Of a stretch of 64,000 bases of DNA, positions 36,583 through 47,639 are shown piece after piece. The DNA comes from Dichotomocladium elegans (lineage: Eukaryota; Mucoromycota; Mucoromycetes; Mucorales; Lichtheimiaceae). The stretch's first letter is position 1. Every line of letters starts with the position of its first letter. Location of the stretch: the NCBI GenBank assembly GCA_025716815.1, contig JAIXMN010000030.1, forward strand, positions 248,001-312,000. Reading direction: 5' to 3'. The notes below the pieces were generated by a model. It saw only the letters and a program-made list of their open reading frames with translations, was not told where the DNA came from and ran no database searches. The translations under genes were made by a program, and so were the position numbers.

Positions 36583-38758
36583 ATGGCCGAAGTCGCAAAG
36601 CCTGCACCTAGCAAAAACAACTTCCAGGACAAGGAAAAGCCTACAGAAGTCCGATTGAGCAACATTGTTGCCGCCAAGGGTACTGTAACAACCTCATCGT
36701 GTGTTGATCTCCGGGAAAAGTCTCATATTAGTTTTTCTTATTTCATGGTAGCTGTGGGTGACGCCATCCGAACCTCCCTCGGCCCACGTGGAATGGACAA
36801 GATGGTAGATAATGCTCACAGAATAGGATTATGTGGGTCTTTATTGACGCCTAAACGTCAAACTGTATAGATTCAGACTGGCACCGGTGAGGTTGTCATC
36901 ACCAATGACGGTGCTACGATCTTGAAGCACATGGCTGTTCTGCACCCTGCCGCCAAAATGGTAAGATGCTAAGTCTAATGCAGTCTCTCTCCCCATGCCC
37001 TGACGCACCGTCTTTGGATAGCTTGTGGATTTGTCAGCTGCCCAAGACGTAGAGGCAGGCGACGGTACCACTTCTGTGGTTGTCCTGTGCAGCTCGATGC
37101 TCACTGCGGCCGAGAAGATGCTCAGCAAAGGCAAGTAGGATGGGTTGAAAGTTGATACAACATGAACTAACACGCGTAATTCGGTGGTGGGAATACTTAT
37201 AGGTATTCATCCTACCACTATTGCTGAATCCTTCCAGCGCGCAGCTCAGAAGTCTGTCGAATTTCTGACCGAAATGGCCACGCCAATTGATTTGTCCGAT
37301 CGGGAGTCTCTTCTTCGAGCGGCATCGACATCCTTGAACTCCAAGGTAAAAGATTAGAACGTGTAACGAAACGCACCATAGTAATGCTAATCTTTGGTGT
37401 GCGCCAGATTGTCTCTCAATATTCTTCGCTTCTTGCTCCCATCGCTGTCGATGCTGTGATTCGTGTCATTGACCCCGCAGTCGATAACAACGTCAACATT
37501 AAAGATGTTCGTGTCGTGAAGAAGGTCGGAGGCACCATCGATGATACCGAATTGGTGGATGGCCTCGTCCTGAACCAAACAGTCATCAAGAGCGCTGGTG
37601 GTCCAATCCGAGTGGAAAAGGCCAAAATCGGCTTGATTCAATTCCAGCTTTCTCCTCCCAAGCCTGATGTAATCTTTTCTTTAAAGCATCAGAGTGTGTG
37701 TTATCTCATACTCATTTTGCGCATCCCGTTGTTATAGATGGACAATCAGATTGTTGTGAACGACTACCGCCAAATGGACAAGATCCTAAAGGAGGAGCGC
37801 CAGTATCTTCTCAACATGGCAAAGAAAATCAAGAAGTCAGGATGCAATGTCCTTCTTATTCAGAAGTCTATCCTTCGTGATGCTGTCAACGACCTAGCTC
37901 TTCACTTCTTGGCGAAGCTCAAGATCATGGTGATCAAGGATATTGAACGCGATGAGATCGAATTTATTGCCAAGGTATGGATGGCTTCTACGACGGTATT
38001 TTCGTGTATTTAATTCGAAAGGTCTTCTATAGTCTCTTGGATGCAAACCCGTTGCAGATATCGAGTCTTTCACAGATGACAAACTCGGTTATGCGGATCT
38101 TATTGAAGAAATTGATTCTTCTGGCTCAAAAATTGTCAAGGTGACTGGGATGAAGCATGCTGGCAAGACCGTGTCTGTCATTTGCCGTGGTGCCAACTCG
38201 CTTGTCCTTGAAGAATCGCATCGATCGCTTCACGATGCTCTATGCGTGGTCCGATGCTTGGTGAAGAAAAAGTGAGTGGATTGGTAGATTTTTCCTTTTA
38301 CGGGCAACTAACGCGCTGGCCTTCTCATAAGGGCGTTGATTGCGGGTGGTGGTGCTCCCGAAATCGAGGTGTCCCGGAAGTTGATGGAATATGCAAAGAC
38401 TTTGAAGGGAATGGAGCAATACTGCTTCCAGGCCTTTGCGGAGTCTTTGGAGGTGATCCCTACAACTTTGGCAGAGAACGCGGGTCTGAACCCGATCTCC
38501 ATCGTGACTGAACTGAGAAACAGACACGCGCACGGTGAAAAGACGGCAGGTATCAACGTCAAGAAGGGTACTATCTCCAACATTTTAGAAGAAAACGTGA
38601 TTCAGCCCCTTCTTGTGTCTACAAGTGCCATGGAGCTTGCTGCTGAAACTGTCAAGATGATCATGAAAATTGACGACTTGGTACGTGTTCGATGAGCATG
38701 CAGAAAAAAAGAGATTCTTCGGACGCTGATAATGTTGTTTTAGGTGCAAAGCCGATAA
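36583..38758 (+). CDS. CCT4: TRiC/CCT chaperonin subunit delta
   Basis: Ten exons: 36583-36679, 36752-36804, 36871-36960, 37022-37130, 37203-37345, 37408-37668, 37738-37974, 38033-38271, 38332-38680, 38744-38758, giving 530 aa. Signatures: [36 protein letters not shown], and [16 protein letters not shown] near the C-terminus. [27 protein letters not shown] and [21 protein letters not shown] segments are typical of the delta subunit, as is the C-terminal MKIDDLVQSR. The last coding exon is 15 nt. The intron after 37130 starts GC (GCAAGT); a nearby GT would put the next exon out of frame. It pairs with CCT5 across a shared upstream region and converges on the CHZ gene. Confidence 0.97.
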
Positions 38759-39047
38759 GCATTTTCATCCATCAAATAATAAAACATTTGCATTTTCCGT
38801 TTATCGGGTTATCGTACACTGGTGTTTGAGATGCATCTTCGGGTTGGACCCTCGCTTTTCTATAAAATGCCTGGTGCATTGCAGCAAAGATTGATCCATC
38901 TGGAAAGGAAGGCCATAAAGAATACGTTTAATGGATAAAAGTTGAGCAAGTGATGACCGATATAGTTCGCTCCAGAGATGGGATGTTCTAAATGTACCAC
39001 TATGTTCGAAAGGTGCGTAGGGGGGTTGGGGTGGAGCAACACGCCTT

Positions 39048-39795
39048 TCAGTCATCCTCAGGGTCAGGACCGAATTGCCTGTAATCAATCTTTTTGCCGC
39101 GTGTGCGTCGCCCTCCAGGAATGATGTCCGACGTATCCAATCCTTCGAGTTCATTGTCTTTGTGATATAGCAGTCGATGAGTAAAACACCCAAAACAAAT
39201 GCATTCGGTCAGTTCATTTACCGGAGATATCGCTCTTGTCCTCTGCAGATGAACCTTCATCCTCGTCGTCCGAGTTCTTCTTACTGCCCCGTTTTTTGGC
39301 TGGTACCTTGGCCTTTTTTCTGTCATTTGCACTGCTGCTGCTCTTCTTCCTTGGTTTTTCATCCTCAGAATAATCTTGCAAAAGTTTTTTCTTGTGAGAA
39401 GCATTGTCCATGTTTCGTGCGCACGCACTTGTCACTGTTTACACTCTCAGGTTATACCTGGCTCACTCTCCTCGTCCTCGTCCTCGTCCTCGTCCTCTTC
39501 TTCTTCTTCGTCTGAGTCGACGATAAACTTATCTTTGGACGCGTGCTTCTTTGATGCGCTAGGTTTCTTGCTGACCTGAGGCTTTGAGGCGGACGAACTA
39601 GATAGAAGAAAAATGGTCCTGCACAATTAACATTGTTTCAAGGAGTGATCGCTGTGGCGGTGGGATGGTCGCGTGTTCGCGCGTGCATTACCGCTCAGCA
39701 GAAAGCTTTGTCTTTTTGTTGCCACGCGAAGGCGAAGTGTCTTCGTTGCGGCGTTTCTGAGCGAGGGCTTCAAGTCGAGCTCGACGATCTGACAT
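39048..39795 (-). CDS. CHZ-motif histone chaperone (Chz1/HIRIP3-like)
   Basis: Four exons, 39795-39692, 39597-39458, 39434-39222 and 39157-39048, give 188 aa. The C-terminus LDTSDIIPGGRRTRGKKIDY is a good CHZ motif, which binds H2A.Z-H2B (or H2A-H2B) dimers. Before it are an acidic run (about residues 66-80, EEEEEDEDEDEDEES) and Lys-rich patches, the usual charge pattern of such chaperones. The N-terminus MSDRRARLEALAQKRRNE is basic and helical. Yeast Chz1 delivers H2A.Z to the SWR1 remodeller; the same role is inferred. Here the motif is at the extreme C-terminus. The exon 2/3 junction is the least certain because the sequence there is low complexity. Confidence 0.75.
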
Positions 39796-40940
39796 TATTG
39801 ATCAATTAAGAGAGAGAGAGAAAGAGAGAGAGAGAAAAGAAACAAAGAAAAAATTGTTTTTTAGGAGGGAGTCCACCAAAAAAAGGGGGGAAGAGGTTTG
39901 TTGTGTGGACGCCTAATTGTTGACTCTATTTTTACTTGTGCGTACGTGTCGCTCATTTTGAAGCAAAAGAGGGACGATCTACTACTATGCATAACTTGAT
40001 CAATTGGGCGGATTTCGCCCACAGACTCTCCTCTCCTCTTCGTTCCGCTTTCCTTTTGAGAAACCTAAATACTCGTTAATTTCTTTCCGGACGTCACTGG
40101 GGGGAGGGAGGCGCGTTGCGCTGACGCCCGAAAATGGCGCCGTCTTTGGTTACACATAGAACAAATGATTGGGCCACATTCGTTTCTGTTGAATCCTAGG
40201 CCTTTGTTCCCATAGCTGGGGCAACTAGTGGATAAATGAGGATCCATCATAACATTCCTTGCGATAATGTCGTGGGACACACGGTAATGTACAGAACAGA
40301 TGATGCAAAGAACACGCTCCTCTTCCGGATGCCGCGCTTCTCCTATTCCCACAACCTGGTCCATTTTTTGCAAGAGAAAGGTTTCTCTCGTCTGACATGC
40401 GACGAAGACTTTCCAAGAAGCATCCTGTTGCAAATTGATGAGAAAAGCTCCATTGTAACATGACTCGGATCAGTCATGGTTATTGTAACACTTTTCTTTT
40501 CCTTCTAAATCGGGCTCTAATTTGTGCTGTACGATTAAATTCATTTCAATGATAAATAGGACGGACATGAATATACAAATAAAGATGGGCCAGATAGGGT
40601 GAAGAAGGCAATCGGCCATGTCCTCCGCCTTTGTGGGCCTCTGTGCGCATCGTAGCCATGCGCGAACCTAATTGAAAAAAAAACGAGAGAGAGAGAGAGA
40701 GAGGGTGGGAAGCATGACCTTCACCAGGTCGCACGAAACCATCCTTTTTCTGTCCCAGGACACACGTTTGTATTTCCTTCTTCCTCTTCACCATCTACTC
40801 TCCCTCCCCCATACCGCCATCCGTCTTCATTTCCTCATCCCCGTTTGTTCCCTCCGCGCACTTATTACCTCTCCACTCCCTCTATCTCTTTTTGTTTCCT
40901 CTTAGTCTTTCATTAACCTATTCCTTTGAACAATAATACA
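39796..40940. other. Intergenic with a candidate small Cys-rich gene
   Basis: The 1.1 kb hold the upstream regions of CHZ (-) and the kinase (+). GA and CT tracts lie at 39810-39835 and 40684-40700. The minus-strand frame 40065-40361 is listed separately. Confidence 0.5.
40065..40361 (-). CDS. Candidate small cysteine-rich protein
   Basis: Starting at Met 40361 the frame gives 98 residues; it is open further 5' without an ATG. It has a zinc-ribbon-like cysteine pattern: CIIC, then SCPSYG, then CGPIICSMC, followed by a basic tail (NQRRRHFRASAQR). A second minus-strand frame from an ATG at 40477 overlaps it, contains HVRREKPFSCKKW and stops near 40343. One is probably a chance frame, or an intron joins them. 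No family recognised. Confidence 0.3.
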   Translation of the reverse strand, partial: DQVVGIGEARHPEEERVLCIICSVHYRVSHDIIARNVMMDPHLSTSCPSYGNKGLGFNRNECGPIICSMCNQRRRHFRASAQRASLPPVTSGKKLTSI

Positions 40941-42650
40941 ATGCATCAGCAGCCCATGTCCGCCTCCACACCAGCAGCAGCTAACAGAGACGGTTTGCGG
41001 CAATCATGCTCAGATTCCGCCTCTGCAAAGAAACCCGCGTCAGCTATTGCACCTCTTAAGCGACGTTCAACAGATACTGTCAAACTCCATCGGCAAAAGC
41101 ACCACGAGAAGGTAAGCAGTCTGAGCAACACCGCGGGTCAATTTATTCAAAGAAAAAAAAAATACTAGGAAATTTGGCGTGCACCTGGTTTCTGTGAAAT
41201 TCCAAATATCCTGGGAAGTGCTTATCTTGAACCTCTCTATATCAATGCTGTTGCACCAAAGAAGAAAACACCCGAAGCACCGACAAGAGTAAGAAAACGA
41301 AAGCGACAAGGTGCAAACAAACAGTTCACTTAACTATCAGCATGTAGCCACCGTGGATTCACGCGCGTTGGAAGGCCGACTGGACGCCAGCCCCGTTGGC
41401 GCCTGTCATCAAGCCCGAAGAAAGCGCATTTGTGAAGCGTATCAAAAAGGCTATGCCAGCGCTTACTATAGTTGACTTACCGCGAACTCGCTATCATGGC
41501 TTTCAAGAAATTGGCACGGGGTACTGTGATGCTGGAGCTGCTGGCTTTTCTTCCCCCATTATTGTTTACTCATCAAAACAAAAAAAAAACCATGAACAGT
41601 GTCAATGGGTCTGTGATGCAGGTCCGGGTGAGTGGACAGTCCAGAGGCATTGCACTGAAACGATGCAAACTCGATCAGGACCGTGAGTACAGAGCTGCAG
41701 TTGTCAGAGAGCTGCTGATCATGGCGAGCGGACATGCAAACATCATCAAGCTGGGCGAAGCGTCAGTGTACAAAAACGAGGTGTGGATGGGCATGGATTT
41801 GATGCAGTCCAGCGTATTTGCAGTTCTCTGCTCTTGCGCCTTGCCCGAAGAGTATGCCATCTTCATTGCACGCCAGGTCAGCAGCGGTTAATATGAAAGC
41901 TCATGACGATATCTCCACGACTCTTTTTTTTTTCTTACCATTTGGTGATGTAGACCTTAAACGCGCTTGCTTTTTTGCATTCGAAAGGATTCTTCCACCG
42001 TGATGTGAAATGTGAAAACCTGCTGATCGGTTATCATGGCGAAGTTAAGCTAGGCAAGTTCAACGAATGGACTTAGTAGCCTCGTTTGATCTTATTAACG
42101 CTTTGTATTCAGCCGATTTTGGCTTGGCGGCTTCTAAACGACGTCAGAACCAGGACAGGCTTGGCACAGCAAAGGTGAGAACGGACAAGGACGATATGCA
42201 AGGTAAACTGACCCGACTTTAATGTCCCATGAAGTGGATGGCACCCGAGGTCATCAAAGAATGCCCCTATGATGAAAAGGTAGATCTTTGGTCACTCGGC
42301 ATCACAATCATCGAGATGATGGATCGTGTCCCACCACACTACGCCGTCAAGAACGACGACGAGGTTTTTGACCTGGTGCTTTCGAGTCCCAGTCCAAGCT
42401 TTACGTACAGCCAGCCTACCATTTATTGCACCGGTCTGGTTGCATGGCTGTTGGAAATGAATCCGGAGAATAGACCTACAGCCAAAGATGTCATTGCTGT
42501 AAGACACTTTTTCTTATCTCTGCATATAAGAATGCCTTCCAACTTACCGTCTACCCACCATAGGAAATTGATCTTCATATCGAGCAGAACCTGCTCAAGA
42601 CAGCGGATGCGTCAAGTCTAGTGGCCTTTGCAAATAAGGCGCTGGCCTAA
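40941..42650 (+). CDS. STE20/PAK-like protein kinase
   Basis: Eight exons: 40941-41111, 41169-41288, 41348-41520, 41600-41876, 41954-42053, 42113-42174, 42235-42498, 42564-42650, giving 417 aa. The kinase domain (about 140-400) has a glycine loop GTGVNGSV split by an intron, IALKRC (ATP lysine), FFHRDVKCENLL (catalytic loop), ADFGLA (metal Asp) and GTAKWMAPEVI, then YDEKVDLWSLGITIIEMM. The layout is that of STE20/PAK kinases, but the usual GTPYWMAPE is GTAKWMAPE. The N-terminal 115 residues are basic and Ser/Ala-rich with no CRIB domain visible, so Cdc42 control cannot be claimed. The intron after 42053 has a GC donor (GCAAGT). The C-terminal ADASSLVAFANKALA is short. Confidence 0.88.
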
Positions 42651-44058
42651 TCTCTTCCTTTTTCTTTTCTTTTTTGGATCGTCTCTTCTTACTATCCACT
42701 CAATAGACTTGGCGACGGATTTACATAATAGCGCACCACTCGGACTATACAAACCGGTAGTCCATCGCTGCTGGCTAATGCGAAAATCACTATCTATCTC
42801 TTATTTATATATTATATGATGCACACAGCCGCCCCCTCTAACTCCCTCCCCGCTTCATGTACTGTTGCTATTAATGACACATAACCCTTACTCTATTCAT
42901 CGCTCTATGGTATACACATACTGCCCGGTTACACTAGGCAGCCGTTACATCCAGTTATGCGCAGAGCGCAACTCATCCTCTATCAACATTCTATTGCCGC
43001 TTTCTCCAATATATATACAGCTGTGTGGAGTATCATGTTCGATGTTAAGTGTAGTTCGTGGGACACAAAGTAGATACGCTATGATCTACGGTTTGACTGC
43101 GGGGTGGTGGTAAGATTGTTCATATATGCATCCGATTCAAAAGAGAGGACCTCCGAGTCAAGTTAAGCAGAGCATATGCATAGCTCGTGCCATATACCTC
43201 TGGTTTGGCGGGAAGTACTACATATGTAGGGAACTCAGCATAGGTTATCCGGCTTCTATAAGGGCAAGCTTTTTCTTTCCTCAACTTGCTTGAAATTCTT
43301 CCCATGCAGCAAGCTTGTGAAAGAGGAAGTTAATGCGGCATAGCTTAAACAAGGTGTGGTGCAAGTGACGATGCACGACTAGCGCTCGGACCTTATTTGC
43401 AAAGAGACAAGAAGATCACAAGACAATAGTTTTGTTACTCAGCTATGATCTGTGTAACCCACACGTCAACGTCTGACTTTTTCGCTGTTTCTGTTGCTAA
43501 AGCCTTCGATCCAGTTCGTATCAGAGGAGCTGCCCATGGTTCTGTAGTTCAAGGCAACATGTATTATTTTTCCTTGGTATTAACAAGTTTATTTTTTTTT
43601 TACTTTGCGGGGCCCGCGACGTGTGAAAGGAAGGGAGCAAAAGGACTTTTACACCCCAAAAAGTAAAAAATCCTTTTTTGGACTTCACCTTCTTTGAACA
43701 TTTCATCCCATTCCCACACAACGGGAATTACTGGATCATGGCGTGCATCTCCTCGATAAGGATCCCCGAATACTGATACCCGCTGCTCTGATTGACCCGG
43801 AGCAGAAAGTGAGCAGCTCCATGAATCAACTATCCATCTTGTGAATCTGCATGACCCACATACTAGCTTCTTACAGCCCCAACCCCCCTTTCTCCTCTTC
43901 CTTCCAATAGACTAATACTGTTCCGAAGCGAGCGGAAAACGTGACCATTTTTGTTGTCATTCCAATACAATATATAAAAGACCACCCCCCATCACTTCTC
44001 GGCTTCCGACCCTCTCTTCCTCTCCTATTTCTTCTTCTACTCTGAACTCTATCTTGCC
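42651..44058. other. Intergenic
   Basis: The 1.4 kb between two plus-strand genes hold the kinase 3' flank and the promoter of the EXO1-like gene. There is a T-run at 43588 and a Py-rich leader from 43990. Stop-dense; no gene or RNA seen. Confidence 0.55.
43971..43978 (+). promoter_or_regulatory. TATA box of the EXO1-like gene
   Basis: TATATAAA lies 81-88 bp before the ATG at 44059, followed by a pyrimidine-rich leader. Confidence 0.6.
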
Positions 44059-45447
44059 ATGGCTGCAAGCTACTTGTTCAACGCTCTCAAACCTCTTTAT
44101 CAGATTATCCACATGAAAGACTATGTTGGCAAACGGATCGCCGTCGACGCCAGTGCATGGTTCTTCCAGTGCGCACTTGCGATTGCTGTTGACACGGACA
44201 TTACAATGTACGTTGCTTATCTAGTCCTCTCCTTCTGCTCATACCTCTCAAGCTAACATGCCCATAAAAAAGCTTTATTGATGCATTCTTCTCACTCATT
44301 GATATCCTCATCGGGTCTGGAGTGATCCCGGTCGTCATCTTTGGCGGAAAAGTTGTCGTATTCAATCCAAAGGCCGAGAAGCAACATCAACGGTAATCGC
44401 TATGTCCTTCATTGTTGTGGGCGCACAGTAATCCATGATCCATTTATGACGCCTAGAATCCCGAATCAAGAGAACTCAAAGAACGCATTCTGCGCTAAAC
44501 GAGACGAGACCACGGGACACTTGCAAGAGTCAATCCGTATAACTCATGTGATGATGGACCAGATCCTTAAAGTTGGTCTCTCCCAAACCCAATTTGACAC
44601 GACTTTATTTATCTCAGCTTATGCACCGTCTGTAGCAATTGGATGCCAGAAACATTGACCATGTCGTGTCACCCTATGAAGTCGCTGCCCGCACTTGCTT
44701 CCTCATGCCTCCAGAGATTGGCGACGCTGCGCTAACCTGCAACGGGATTTCTTTTGTTGTAGAGCGCGATATTGAAGCTACTCTCGAGGGCTGGAACGTG
44801 TCCTTCGTCCACCGCCTCGGTGCACTTTCATGCTACCCAAAACAGGAAACAACCGCTGCCATTGGTATCAAGGTTGCTCCATATGAGAAACACAATGTCG
44901 TGGTAAGTCTATTCAGTCCCTTGCGTAGTGCTTTCCACACTTTACCTTTTCCTCAAAGGGCTCTAACACGCGCATGTGTGTGCGTATACACGTATTTTGA
45001 CTAATCATCCATCCCTTCCCCTTCCAGCAATCGGGCAAGCGCAAGCTGAAGCGCCTACCTGCCGACCACACCGAGGCAGTCAAGACGCCTGCGATGAAGC
45101 AGGTTGACAATCTACACCCCGGGCAAGCGCCACCATGGCAACAGGATAAAACCAAGCGCAAAGCTGCCAAACACCCAACCATGACCGCGCCAGCCGATTT
45201 CTCCTCTGACGACAAGGAGAATATCCCGGTAAATACACACATGTATAAAAGAGAAGTAGTTATGGCACGTAATAATCTCCCGATCCCATAGCCATGGCTC
45301 AAAAAAGCTGAGCAACGCCCCAGCATGATGGATGCTACAAAGCTCGCGCCCCCTCGCCCGATGCTGGGGAAGCGCAGTCGCGATCAGTATGTGGTGGCGC
45401 AAACACTGAAGCGCCCACGGCACACTTTCCAGCCTTGTGGTGTATGA
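44059..45447 (+). CDS. EXO1-like XPG/FEN-family protein with degenerate active site
   Basis: Six exons: 44059-44207, 44273-44392, 44457-44571, 44636-44902, 45028-45228, 45292-45447, giving 335 aa. The N-terminus (LFNALKPLYQIIHMKDYVGKRIAVDASAW) follows the EXO1 XPG-N domain, as does IDILIGSGVIPVVIF. ESIRITHVMMDQILK followed by LDARNIDHVVSPYE matches the EXO1 helix before the internal XPG domain. The active site is eroded: the family FDG is FGG, EADAQ is EVAAR, the TEDSDLL motif is absent, and no helix-hairpin-helix region follows. The C-terminal 120 residues are basic and Pro-rich (KRKLKRLP, DKENIPPWLKK, GKRSRDQ). It is therefore unlikely to cut DNA and may act as a structural or regulatory paralogue. 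All introns are in frame; the acceptor at 44635 removes an apparent TAG. Confidence 0.8.
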
Positions 45448-47639
45448 TGAAAATATACTTATTATAGCAATCCACTCTATGAACAAAAACATATGTATTA
45501 TACATATTCAGTAGTATAGGAAGGATCAAACAAAAAAAAGTATTTGCTTACCTGATTTCATCAGCCCAAAGCATCCACATTCCCCAATCGTATGAGCGAA
45601 AGCGAATTTATCCCTACTGATGAAGAGATACCTCTTGTGACGTTACAATACTCTGTTTCCACTGCTGGGGAGCGCATAGTTCCATTGATGCAAAAGGCGC
45701 CATGCTGATCTCTTAGATCAGTGCAGCCGAAATCACCAAAGAGCAACGCGTGCTCCCTCTCTGTCACTCTTTTGAGATCCATTTCGTTCAGTATTTTTGT
45801 ACAGTATAGAAGAACTAGACCAATTATAGATGACCTGGAAGGAGGGTGGGGGGGGTAGGCGCTCGGTGCTGCAAGACCGGGAGAGGACACGTTTGTTTGT
45901 CCGTCCTGTCGTGTCGCGTCCTGGCGTGTCCTTATCCTCCTCTCCCCCCCCCTCACGTGAAGAATGATTCGTGTGAACGAACCCCGATTTGCTGCAACGT
46001 TCTACGATAGAGCCTGAAGATGATGTTGCTCTATCGATGGCGCTGTACTAGACGAACGGTTGGGGGGTCTGTATGTGTGTGTGCGGTGAACAAAAGACAG
46101 GAATGGGTTGCGACAAACCAAGGAAGATGGTTAAACGATCCGCCTCGCAGTGACCGATGGATCTGTACCAACGCAGAATGCAAGCATCAAAAACGGAGGG
46201 GGAAGGGGGGGATCTGATCCTCGATCATGTTTTGCGTGCACAGCTTTCCCAATGTAACATAGCACCTTGAGTTTTGAATACGACATGATGCGATTTGCTT
46301 CCTATGGCCCCTCCCCCGGGGGGGGGCGGCGCGCTATACTTTAGCTTGGCGGGTTTTCCTCCCTCCTTTACCCCTTCCCCCCCCCCACACACACTCCCCC
46401 AAGCAACATGCATGACTGCTATAGTAGCATCCCAGAACATGGATATACACCCAATGTGATCTTTTTGTTTGATTTCCCCCCCCCCCCCATCGGGTTAAGC
46501 TCACATTGTATTCTACATTAAGCATGTGACACCTTGCCCTTTCCCCACCCCCCTTCTACCGGAGATGACAGCTAAGGCGCTTCACCTTACCGGGGCGTCA
46601 TCGGTCCGATGGGGGAGGGGGTTTGCTCCATGTTTCCCGTTCGTCGTGGGACGAAATAAATAAATCATCCGTGCGGGTCTCGACACGTATCGAAAACCAA
46701 ACCAAGGTAAAAACATCTACGGATATGGCAAAACAGTATCTTGAAAAGAGTCCACTAACTACACACACATATCCCGGCCCGGACACCTTCTGTTACGATC
46801 CCCCGTTTTGCCCACCCATTTTACTTATCCAGCGCCACCATAAAAACAAAAAAAAAAGCTGAGCGCCCGCGCTCTCTCTCTTTGAAGGATTGCGTGCCAT
46901 TGCTTAAAAGAGTAGTATGCATATAAAACGTTTCTTGATCGTTTGATTTGCTTCCTTTGGCAAACAGAATCGTGTTTATCACAACCCATGTACAAGATAC
47001 ATAGGTATCCTCTCGCCCCCCCCGGCCCCCTCGGAATGAGAGAATATGGGACGAGACGCTTGAGGCCCCCATGGAATGCCGCGGGCAGGTACAGTGGTCG
47101 GCCGTTGCAACGATAGTTCGCTATAGGGTTATGCATTTGCGGAAAACCGAGGAAGGGTGTCATGTTGCAACTCGGTACAGTGTCATGATGATTGGATGCG
47201 GCCGCAGTGAAAACCATGGAGTAGACAAGACATCGTTTGGGACGCGAAGCACTCTACTCCCCGCTTCAGGCAGAGAGAGAGATAGCTTCTCGCACGGCTC
47301 CCACCCCCCCCCAACTCAAATATTCTTGCCCACCTCGATAAACTAGTTCGGCGCATTACATAGAGGGTTAGAAAGTATACGCAGTAATATTCGCAAGTGA
47401 TACAGAGCTCCTTTGCGTATATATCTCAAAGAAGAAAACAACCACAGCAGCTTAGAATGCTCACCTATTCATTGTCATCCTATGCATATCTATATATAAG
47501 CGCCTTTTACCTCAGCCAGCGGGAGGTCCCCAATGAGAAACAGATTTGGCATAAAAATACCATGCATCAAAAATGGGTACCGTACGCAATATACATCCAA
47601 GTATTTAATAGTCAAATATACAAATAGGTTGCACTCTGC
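45448..47639. other. Intergenic with G and C homopolymer tracts
   Basis: The 2.2 kb between converging genes have several runs of 7 to 11 C or G (about 45849, 45946, 46313-46326, 46378-46387, 46478-46488, 47018, 47303). A frame on the minus strand (45561-45956) looks chance. No gene supported. Confidence 0.5.

Noticed and set aside
44616..44636. In-frame TAG in the EXO1-like gene suggesting a pseudogene
   Set aside because: Using CTGTAG as the acceptor (exon from 44636) removes the stop and joins ILK to QLDARNIDH in phase, matching the family.
45561..45956. 131-codon minus-strand frame
   Set aside because: It is low in complexity 5', has no motif and no partner exons; probably chance in a GC-skewed spacer.
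46300..46500. Possible G-quadruplex element in G/C runs
   Set aside because: The runs are mostly single long homopolymers, not four spaced G-runs on one strand, so this was not promoted to a finding.
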